Source of the DNA: CAZMVY01 sp964617875
Lineage (GTDB): Bacteria > Planctomycetota > Phycisphaerae > UBA1845 > PWPN01
DNA: 30,914 bases
Assembly: GCA_964617875.1 (NCBI GenBank)
Contig: CAZUAI010000066.1
Location: 1 to 30,914, forward strand
Reading direction: 5' to 3'
In this document: in pieces, positions 23,418-30,085 of the stretch
How the letters are laid out: every line of letters starts with the position of its first letter
Numbering within the stretch: the first letter of the stretch is position 1
Translations under genes and position numbers: made by a program
Notes under the pieces: generated by a model
What the model was told of the DNA's origin: nothing
Database searches by the model: none
Seen by the model: only the letters and a program-made list of their open reading frames with translations

Positions 23418-25766
23418 ATGATGACGCTGATTCGAAGTGCGTTCCTGGTGGTGATGCTCTTGCCGGCAGCATGGGTGTGGGCGGCTCCGGTCGCCACGCA
23501 ACCCGCGTGTGACGATGTGGACTGGGATCATCCGGTCTACACGACAGGTTTCGAAGACCCGGCGGATGCCGCCGACTGGATTCTCGAGGGCGGGCGGAGC
23601 CTGCGCGTTGAGAACGGAAGCCTCGTGCTGGAGAGCGACCGAAAATCGACGCAGCCTGAGTCGAGGGGCAACCACCTGGTCTGCTGGCTGAAACGCGAGA
23701 TACCCGCCGACTTCCTGCTCGAGTTCAGCGTGCGGCCGGAGAACCGTCATCGCGGCCTCAACATTGTCTTCTTCAATGCGCGTGGGCTGCGGGGCGAGAG
23801 CGTTTTCGACCCGGCGCTCGCGAAGCGCGACGGCGACTTCGCGCAGTATCACAGCGGCGACCTGAACAACTACCACATCTCCTATTGGGCGGGCGATCGC
23901 GGGACGGCCAATCTGCGCAAGAACAGGGGTTTCCACCTCGTGGCGACCGGACCCGATCTCGTCTCCGGCTCGCCGACGGATGCCTTCCAGACGATCCTCC
24001 TCTACAAGCGCGATGGCCGTATTCGGCTCAGTGTCGATGGTACGCCGTGTCTCTCCTGGGATGATGACGGCAAGACGTACGGACCGGTTCACAGTCGTCC
24101 CGGCTGGATCGGTCTTCGGCAGATGGCGCACACGCAGCGATGCGAGTACGGCCATCTCTGCGTCTATCCGCTCCGATCGGCGGCGGCCATGTCGTACCTG
24201 CCCGCCGTCCGTGAGTTTGCCGACAACGTGCTGAAGTACGGCCGCGACGTGTACGGGCCGAAGCGGACGCCGTTGTTCGTCGACGGGTTGAATGTCGACA
24301 CGCACGCCCCGGCGGTGTGGAAACTCCCGCCGCAACAGGTCGAGTCGTGGAAGATGCCGTCGGAGTGGGTTCTCTCGAATCTGGCAAGTCAGCAGAACCT
24401 CTTCCGCGTGTTCGTCGCCCTCACGCAGTTGACCGGCGATGCGAGGTATAAGCAGGCGGCCGTCGAAGCCACGCGCTACGCGATCGAGCATGCACGGCAT
24501 CCGTGCGGCCTGCTGTTCTGGGGCGGGCACGCCGCGATGGATCTGGCCACCGACCAGCCCGTCGGCGAGGGACGCACCGACGGGATCGCGGGCAGGCACG
24601 AACTGAAAAGCCATTACCCGTTCTACGAGCTGATGTGGGAGGTCGATCGCAATGCCACCCGCCGCTTCGTCGAGTCGTTCTGGAACAACCACGTTCTCCG
24701 CTGGGACATCCTCGACATGAACCGGCATGGGGGCTATGGCCTGGTGCCCGCGCGGCCGTGGGAGCACGCATACGTCGGGGGCCCCGTGCCGTTCGCGGGC
24801 AAGGGCCTGACCTTCCTGAATACCGGCAGCGACATGTTTTACGCCGGGGCGGTGCTGTACCAGCTCGGCGGCGACAAGGATGCGCTGGTGTGGGCGAAGC
24901 GGCTTGCGCAACGCTACGCCGATGCGCGTGATCCGCGGACGGGCCTCGGGGCCGACAACTACAGCACGCTTACGCCCGACCGCATGACGCAGCAGTTCGG
25001 CGCCGAGTTCGGCGACCGCTTTACCGAGGCGACGGTTACGAGCCTCTACGGCAACCGCTACGGGCGGGCGGCCGTCTGCCGGTTGAAGCTGTACGAGCGG
25101 CTTGGCGCCGACGGCGAGGAGTTCAAGCGGTGGGCGGTTGAGGACCTGACGGCCTGCGCGAAGCACGCCTACGACCCCGCCGACAACTCGTTCCGGGCCA
25201 CGCTCATCGACGGCACAAGGCTCACCGCCGCCAACCGCAAGCGGGACGGCTACGTCGAGGCGCGCTGGCTGGAGAAGCGTCCGGCGACGGGCGTGCATTT
25301 CTGGGCGTACGCCCTGGCCTACCGCCTGACCGGCGATGAAGCGATGTGGCGGATGGCGCGGAGCATCGCCCGCGGCATCGGGTTGGGCGAACTGGGCGAG
25401 CCGTCCGGCGAGGGGGCGGCCCTCAACCGGAAGACCGACAACACTGAGGTCGAGGCGGTCTTCGGACTGCTCGAGTTGCACAAGATTGGCAAACCGGGCG
25501 ACTCCCTGGCGCTCGCCCGCCGCATCGGCGACAACCTGCTGGCGAGAGAGTTCCACAAGGGCTTCTTCGTGTCCGACAAAGAGCACGTCATCTGCAAGTT
25601 CGACACCACCACGCCGCTGGCGCTGTTGTACCTGGAAGCTGCGAGCCGCAGCCTCCCGGCCAGCCTGCCCGCGTACGAGTCCGGCCGTTCGTACTTCCAC
25701 TGCCCCTACGACGGTCGTGGGCGGACGTACGACAACGAGGCCATCTACACCGCGACGCGGAAGTAA
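23418..25766 (+). CDS. Secreted protein: DUF1961-like concanavalin domain plus PL2-like pectate lyase domain
   Basis: The 782-residue protein has a signal peptide (about 3-23). An N-terminal beta-sandwich resembling DUF1961 (about 35-255) includes YHISYWAGDRGTANLRKN and GWIGLRQMAHTQ. A long alpha-helical repeat (alpha/alpha barrel) covers about 265-770. It contains WVLSNLASQQNLFR, GLLFWGGHAAMDL, ELKSHYPFYELMWEV and SFWNNHVLRWDILDMNRHGG, which resemble periplasmic family-2 pectate lyases as I recall them. PL2 enzymes cleave polygalacturonate by beta-elimination with a transition metal. The start at 23418 has a weak ribosome site; ATG 23421 is equivalent. It lies in the esterase operon. The assignment to PL2 is from memory of motifs and needs a profile match; another alpha/alpha-barrel lyase or hydrolase is possible. 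Confidence 0.65.
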   Translation: MMTLIRSAFLVVMLLPAAWVWAAPVATQPACDDVDWDHPVYTTGFEDPADAADWILEGGRSLRVENGSLVLESDRKSTQPESRGNHLVCWLKREIPADFLLEFSVRPENRHRGLNIVFFNARGLRGESVFDPALAKRDGDFAQYHSGDLNNYHISYWAGDRGTANLRKNRGFHLVATGPDLVSGSPTDAFQTILLYKRDGRIRLSVDGTPCLSWDDDGKTYGPVHSRPGWIGLRQMAHTQRCEYGHLCVYPLRSAAAMSYLPAVREFADNVLKYGRDVYGPKRTPLFVDGLNVDTHAPAVWKLPPQQVESWKMPSEWVLSNLASQQNLFRVFVALTQLTGDARYKQAAVEATRYAIEHARHPCGLLFWGGHAAMDLATDQPVGEGRTDGIAGRHELKSHYPFYELMWEVDRNATRRFVESFWNNHVLRWDILDMNRHGGYGLVPARPWEHAYVGGPVPFAGKGLTFLNTGSDMFYAGAVLYQLGGDKDALVWAKRLAQRYADARDPRTGLGADNYSTLTPDRMTQQFGAEFGDRFTEATVTSLYGNRYGRAAVCRLKLYERLGADGEEFKRWAVEDLTACAKHAYDPADNSFRATLIDGTRLTAANRKRDGYVEARWLEKRPATGVHFWAYALAYRLTGDEAMWRMARSIARGIGLGELGEPSGEGAALNRKTDNTEVEAVFGLLELHKIGKPGDSLALARRIGDNLLAREFHKGFFVSDKEHVICKFDTTTPLALLYLEAASRSLPASLPAYESGRSYFHCPYDGRGRTYDNEAIYTATRK

Positions 25767-26435
25767 GGAGCGTGTGCTGCGACGATAGCGTTGTCGCCAC
25801 GGCGCATGCGCGAAGAACCGGCATCCGCGTGGGGCGCCGGGCGCTTGCCTTCTCCGTTGTGGTCGGCGGTATGGGGTCGCTCGGGCCGGGCGGGTTCGGC
25901 CTGACCGTTGCGGCTGGCTGGTCGTCATCGGCACGTGCTGGAGGGCATTCGTGACGTTGGGGCTTCGTCGAATGCGCGCCGTCGGCCAGACCAAATCGTT
26001 TTCGTTGGCGAAGACGACGGCCCTGCGGCGAGGGCATCGCCTGATGTGCGTTCTGGTGAGGCTCGGTGCGGCCGCATGGGTGCTGCACGCGCTCGGGCAG
26101 AAGAGATGGCGATCGGCGAAGGGGCCGCACGCGCCATACGGATTCGCTCAAGCCCGTGCTATACTGAGTGCTGCCGACGCCCTCGCGGTATGAGCATGGC
26201 GCGCTGCCGGTGTCCACGCGAGTGAACGGTGCGCCGGCCGTGCGGACGCTTCGTTACAATTCGGCCGTTTGACAACTGGACGTCGTGTTCCGGGCCACGT
26301 CGTCGGGCAGTTTCGGCCGGGACGGGGACGCGGACCCGGGCGACTCACCGGGTGTGTGGCGTGTTTCAGCGGGCCCAACGCCCCGCCGGCGTGCTTGTGA
26401 ATCGCCGGCAGGCAGGATTCGATGGTATCGGAGGC
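25767..26435. other. 669-bp stretch without a convincing gene
   Basis: A hairpin GCGAC/GTCGC (25779-25783 and 25793-25797) lies just past the lyase-like gene and may end its transcript. A GTG-started 80-residue frame at 25951-26193 has GGAGG upstream but no protein-like composition. Promoter-like pieces are TATACT (26160-26165), TACAAT (26255-26260) and an isolated perfect TTGACA (26269-26274) without a matching -10. A 7-bp stem GCCGGCG/CGCCGGC (26385-26391 and 26403-26409) precedes the lipoprotein ribosome site. I see no RNA gene. Confidence 0.5.
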
Positions 26436-26438
26436 ATG

Positions 26439-27347
26439 ATGCTTCGCTTTGTTCGGGACTGGCGCGCGGCGCTGGCATGTGTTCTCTTCGTCCTGACGCC
26501 CGGTTGCGCGGCGCGGTTTCGTACGCCGGCGCGTCATGTGTCGGCCGCGCCATCGACGGCCGCGAGCCGTCCGCCGGCGTGGACGTTGTCGGCACCGCGA
26601 AACGGCGAATGGGTCTATGAACGGATCGACATGCTGCAGGACCCGCCGGACCTGCCGGTGTTCTATCCGAGGCAGACGCGGACGACGCGTGAGATCCAGT
26701 CTGCGTTGATCGGCGTGCCGCTCCTGCCGATCGAGAGCTACCTTCGCCGACCGGGGATGACGCCCGAAGAGCAGAACGCGCTGCCGAAATTGCCGATGCG
26801 GGCGAGAGCCATCGCCATGATCGAGATCGAGGCCCCGATGCCGTTCTATCCCGCCGAGCTTCCGGTCGATCGGCCCGCGCTGGCGACATCGCCGATCGGC
26901 GGCTTCAACCGCGCCGGATACCGGGTTGCGTACGGCTTGCTCGAGCGAGAGGTCTTCGCCGAGGGCATCGAGGACGTGACGTGCCCGGCGGGCGTCTTTC
27001 GCGACTGCAAGCGGATCCGTGTCGCGCTGCGGTTTCGGTTCGAGTGGGGGCCGACGATCGACGCCACCGAGTACCTCTGGCTGGCCGACGGCCTCGGCGA
27101 GGTGCAGCGCATCGAGCACATCGTAGGCTGGTTCGTCCTGATTCCGGTGGAGTCCGCCTATCGGTACTCACTGGTCTCCTTCACGCCTGCGGTGGAGGCG
27201 ACGTCCGCGGCCTCGCCGCCGGCCGCGCCGGCCCCGGAAGGGCCCAAGGCCTGGTCGCGGGTCCTGGTGACGTTCGATCGCGTGTTTCCACAGCCGTCGG
27301 TCAGCGGGATGTATGTGGAGCTTGTCAGGGACGGGGCGGTGGAGTAG
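26439..27347 (+). CDS. Putative lipoprotein of unknown function
   Basis: The protein has about 302 residues. Its N-terminus is basic and then hydrophobic and ends LTPGC, an acceptable lipobox, so it is probably a lipid-anchored envelope protein. The mature part is soluble and beta-rich, with FREC-like cysteines around VTCPAGVFRDCKRIRV and an aromatic YLWLADGLGEVQRIEH segment. This layout resembles secreted proteins that carry a conserved Cys pair and a terminal beta sheet; I do not recognise a named family. The ATG at 26439 has GGAGG 4 nt upstream; ATG 26436 is one codon earlier. The frame back to 26229 has no protein character. The oxidoreductase gene follows after 63 nt in the same direction, so co-transcription is likely. 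Confidence 0.75.
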   Translation: MLRFVRDWRAALACVLFVLTPGCAARFRTPARHVSAAPSTAASRPPAWTLSAPRNGEWVYERIDMLQDPPDLPVFYPRQTRTTREIQSALIGVPLLPIESYLRRPGMTPEEQNALPKLPMRARAIAMIEIEAPMPFYPAELPVDRPALATSPIGGFNRAGYRVAYGLLEREVFAEGIEDVTCPAGVFRDCKRIRVALRFRFEWGPTIDATEYLWLADGLGEVQRIEHIVGWFVLIPVESAYRYSLVSFTPAVEATSAASPPAAPAPEGPKAWSRVLVTFDRVFPQPSVSGMYVELVRDGAVE

Positions 27348-27357
27348 GCTGCGGCGG

Positions 27358-27379
27358 GCAGGTTGGAAGCCTGCACCAC
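27358..27379 (-). repeat. Dispersed hairpin repeat, copy B
   Basis: This is the reverse-complement copy of the 22-bp core at 8777-8798, with 3 mismatches, in the spacer before the oxidoreductase. A second hairpin GCAGG/CCTGC (27385-27389 and 27394-27398, 4-nt loop) sits directly against the GGAGG ribosome site at 27399-27403. Confidence 0.6.
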
Positions 27380-27410
27380 AAGGGGCAGGTGCTCCTGCGG
27401 AGGTTTGCGC

Positions 27411-28742
27411 ATGAGGAACAATGCGATCAATCGGCGGTCCTTCCTGAAGATTGCCGGTGCCGGCGGGCTCGCCGCCGGGGGTCTGTCTCGCGCGTTTGCC
27501 GCCGGGTCGGGCGTGCTCGGGGCGAATGAGAAGCTGGTCACCGGCTGCATCGGCGTCGGCGGGCAGGGTACGTACCTGCTGAAGCTGGCCAGGGAGACCA
27601 GGCCGATCACGGTCGCCGCCGTCTGCGATGTGGACCGCGAGCATGCGGCGAAGGCGGCCGAGGTCGCGGGCCCGGGCGTGGCGGTGTTCAACGACTACCG
27701 CAAGCTGCTCGACTGCAAGGACATCGACGCCCTCATCATCGCCGTGCCCGACCACTGGCATGCCAAGATCGCCGTCGAAGCGTGCCGCGCCGGCAAGCAC
27801 CTGTATTGCGAGAAACCGCTGTCTTACTGCGTGGCCGACGGCCGGGCGGTCGTGGAAGCGGTCCGCGAGCATCGCCGCGTGTTCCAGACCGGGACGCACC
27901 ACCGCACCGATCCCGAGGTCCACGAGGCATGTGAGCTGGTCCGCAGCGGCCGGATCGGCACGGTCAAACGGATTGACATGTGGATGTGGGAGAACCCCTG
28001 CGAGCCGCCCACGCCCGGCGGCGATCCGCCTGCCGGTCTCGATTGGGACATGTGGCTCGGGCCGGCGCCGAAGGTGCCGTACCACCCGAAACGCGTGCAT
28101 TTCAACTTCCGCTGGTGGCGCGACTACGCCGGAGCCTACATGACGGACTGGGGCTGCCATATGGTCAACCTCGTCCTCTGGGGCCTGCCCGACGGCGACC
28201 GGGCCGCGCCCGTGCTTGTCGAGGGCGAGCAGAAGCCGTTTGACAAGCCGAACCTGTTCGACTGCCCGGGCACACAGAAAGTCCGGTGGGTCTTCGCGGA
28301 TCCGGCGTTCGAGATGACCTGGTCCGAGCCCGGCCCCAGGGAGGACAAAGAGAAACACGGCATGCGCTGGGTCGGCACCGAGGGCGAGATGACGATCGCG
28401 TTCGGCAAGCTCCAGGGCTGGGACAGGCAGTGGCGGATCGTCCGCGACGGCAAGCCCGTGCCGACGGCCGATGTGCCCAGGGCCGGCAGCCGCCCCGGCG
28501 ATGTGCAGTTGCCGCGGATCACGACGAACATGGCGAACTGGGTCGAGGCGATTCAGGGCAAGGCCAGGCTGCTGAACCCGGTCGAGGTCGGCCACCACGA
28601 CGCGACGATCTGCCACCTGGGCAATATCGCGTCGCGCCTTGGGCGTACGCTCAAGTGGGACGCGGCGAGGGAACAGTTCGTCGGCGACGCGGAAGCGAAC
28701 AAACAGGTCTCGCGCGAATATCGCGAGGCATGGAAGCTGTGA
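27411..28742 (+). CDS. Tat-exported Gfo/Idh/MocA family oxidoreductase
   Basis: The 443-residue NAD(P)-dependent dehydrogenase family protein is of the type used on sugars and inositols. A twin-arginine signal (NRRSFLKIAGAGG, about 7-30) marks folded export, common in planctomycetes. The Rossmann fold starts with GCIGVGGQG (45-53), then AAVCDVD, DALIIAVPDHWHAKIAVEA and the family's EKPLS (134-138). The C-terminal half has the alpha/beta domain with MWLGPAPKVPYHP, WWRDYAGAYMTDWGCH and AIQGKARLLNPVEVGHHD. The ATG at 27411 has GGAGG 7 nt upstream, beside a hairpin. It follows the lipoprotein gene. Substrate is unknown; the glycan locus suggests oxidation or glycoside opening of a released sugar. 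Confidence 0.93.
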   Translation: MRNNAINRRSFLKIAGAGGLAAGGLSRAFAAGSGVLGANEKLVTGCIGVGGQGTYLLKLARETRPITVAAVCDVDREHAAKAAEVAGPGVAVFNDYRKLLDCKDIDALIIAVPDHWHAKIAVEACRAGKHLYCEKPLSYCVADGRAVVEAVREHRRVFQTGTHHRTDPEVHEACELVRSGRIGTVKRIDMWMWENPCEPPTPGGDPPAGLDWDMWLGPAPKVPYHPKRVHFNFRWWRDYAGAYMTDWGCHMVNLVLWGLPDGDRAAPVLVEGEQKPFDKPNLFDCPGTQKVRWVFADPAFEMTWSEPGPREDKEKHGMRWVGTEGEMTIAFGKLQGWDRQWRIVRDGKPVPTADVPRAGSRPGDVQLPRITTNMANWVEAIQGKARLLNPVEVGHHDATICHLGNIASRLGRTLKWDAAREQFVGDAEANKQVSREYREAWKL

Positions 28743-28860
28743 CCGCCGTCCGTGTTGTGGAGTACGGTCTCTTCCGGGGCCGCCTGGATGGTGCGGAGTG
28801 CGGTCCGTCCAGAGGCCGCATCCCCGTCGGCATGAGGGCGCACCGGTCGCCTCTTCTGTC

Positions 28861-29442
28861 CTACTCCTCCTCGAGCGAACGATGAATGTCATCCAGACGT
28901 TCCCGCAGTGCCGGCGGGAGCGTTTTTCGGATCGGCTCATCAATGAGCCCCACACCGAGCATGTCGGCGACGTGCGCGCGGTCGATATCACGGTTTGAGG
29001 TCAGTTTCATTCGCACCAGGGCCGGCAGGTCCAGTACCCAGAAGCCCTCCGGGTCGCGCACGGCCTCCGTGACCGAAGGAGCGGGACAGGGATAGGACGG
29101 CCGAACGAGTTCGTCGGCCCACACAAGGTGCACGCCTGACCGACGGCTCGGCTCGTCGGGGTCGGTGAAGAGAACCGGGCTTCGCAGATCTTCGCGGCGG
29201 AAGCCCAGGCCGTTCATGATTTCCGTAACCCGATCGAGGTCTGCCCGGCGAACGAGCAGGTCCACGTCCTTCGTCGCACGCGTTGCGCCGGGGTCAGCCC
29301 GCCCGACCCAGGCCGCTACCGCATTGCCTCCCACGACGGCATAGCGTACCCCCGCCGCATCGAGGGCCGCAGTCACTCGCTTGAGGCGTCTCTCGACGCG
29401 ATCGACAGCCATCACATGCACTCGAAACGAAGACACCGTCAC
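28861..29442 (-). CDS. Nucleotidyltransferase (MNT/AbiEii-like, substrate-binding fold)
   Basis: The protein has 193 residues. The nucleotidyltransferase core shows YAVVGGNAVAAW (Gly-Gly loop) and TKDVDLLVRRADL with the paired Asp of the metal site, then a region for a third acidic residue (FTDPDEPSRRSGVHLV). The helical C-terminus has LVRMKLTSNRDIDRAHVADML, a common layout in such proteins. The start is placed at GTG 29442, because TAGAAT (29456-29451 on this strand) ends 8 nt before it; ATG 29412 (MAVDRV) is the alternative. No antitoxin, HEPN partner or abortive-infection gene is adjacent, so it may be a solitary protein. It is convergent with the oxidoreductase gene and divergent from the next membrane gene. 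Confidence 0.82.
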   Translation of the reverse strand: MTVSSFRVHVMAVDRVERRLKRVTAALDAAGVRYAVVGGNAVAAWVGRADPGATRATKDVDLLVRRADLDRVTEIMNGLGFRREDLRSPVLFTDPDEPSRRSGVHLVWADELVRPSYPCPAPSVTEAVRDPEGFWVLDLPALVRMKLTSNRDIDRAHVADMLGVGLIDEPIRKTLPPALRERLDDIHRSLEEE

Positions 29443-29450
29443 GCCCGGCC

Positions 29451-29456
29451 ATTCTA
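29451..29456 (-). promoter_or_regulatory. -10 element TAGAAT, leaderless spacing to GTG
   Basis: On the minus strand TAGAAT is followed by 8 nt and then an in-frame GTG at 29442 of the nucleotidyltransferase. No ribosome site is evident. Confidence 0.4.
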
Positions 29457-29587
29457 CCATGCAGGTCGAAAACGCGGGAGTGGCCCCCAGTTGTCCGAAA
29501 TCGCGTGCCGATGGCGAACGAACCTCGTCCGTCCGATGCCGTTCGTTCGCCCTGCGGCCTCCCACTGGCGGGCATCTCGGCTGAGGG

Positions 29588-29593
29588 TATAAT
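29588..29593 (+). promoter_or_regulatory. -10 element TATAAT, leaderless spacing to ATG
   Basis: Perfect TATAAT ends 7 nt before the ATG at 29601. The -35 is weak and no ribosome site is present. The layout is the same as at 2183. Confidence 0.55.
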
Positions 29594-29600
29594 AAGTGGC

Positions 29601-29963
29601 ATGTCGCATCTGCGGCGGAGTTCTGTGGCGATGACCGGCGCCTGGCGTGGGGCGGACTGCGACCGCCGTGCGCGCTCCGTGGCCTGCGCTGCCCTGGTCG
29701 GACTTGCCGCGTTGCTTGTCCTTGCCGTTCACCGTCATCACGCGCCGAGCCGGGGCTATGTGGCCGCAGTCGCCGCGTGTTCGGCTCCGGTTACCTGGGC
29801 GGCGAACCAGACCGAGGCGTCGGCGGGCCTCTCGCCGGCGCTCGGCGCCGGGATGCACGGTGCATTCTGGTTTGGCGTGCTCAGCCTCGCTTCGGGCGTG
29901 GCGATCGTTCGCTGGGCCGGTCTCCTGCGGATCGTCCGGGTCGGCGGACGCTGCGGACATTAG
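29601..29963 (+). CDS. Small membrane protein of unknown function
   Basis: The protein has 120 residues. A basic N-terminus is followed by helix 1 (VACAALVGLAALLVLAV, about 33-49), a polar loop, and helix 2 (FWFGVLSLASGVAIV, about 89-103). Cys and His are frequent but form no metal motif that I recognise. The start at 29601 is fixed by TATAAT 7 nt upstream rather than by a ribosome site; an in-frame ATG at 29505 precedes that promoter. A terminator follows 29 nt after the stop, so it is probably a single-gene transcript. Coding status is likely but rests on promoter, terminator and hydrophobic pattern, without a family match. Confidence 0.6.
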   Translation: MSHLRRSSVAMTGAWRGADCDRRARSVACAALVGLAALLVLAVHRHHAPSRGYVAAVAACSAPVTWAANQTEASAGLSPALGAGMHGAFWFGVLSLASGVAIVRWAGLLRIVRVGGRCGH

Positions 29964-29992
29964 TGCCTTCCCCTCTCGCCGCCCATTGCATC

Positions 29993-30051
29993 GGAACGGG
30001 CGGTCCACGGCGTCGATCCGCGTTCCCACGGCTTTTTCCGTTTTTCGTTTT
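29993..30051 (+). terminator. Rho-independent terminator before secA
   Basis: A stem of GGAAC (29993-29997) with GTTCC (30022-30026) and inner GCGG (30000-30003) with CCGC (30018-30021) is followed by T-rich DNA with runs at 30033-30037, 30041-30045 and 30048-30053. It lies just past the small membrane gene and isolates secA transcription. Confidence 0.65.
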
Positions 30052-30085
30052 TTCGCTCGTTCGCTTCCGTTTTTGAGAACACCCC

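Noticed and set aside
25951..26193. 80-residue frame with GGAGG before a GTG
   Set aside because: The composition is not protein-like, no family is recognised, and it stands in a region with no other gene evidence.
26269..26274. Perfect -35 TTGACA upstream of the lipoprotein gene
   Set aside because: No -10-like hexamer stands 15-19 bp downstream. TACAAT lies on the wrong side.
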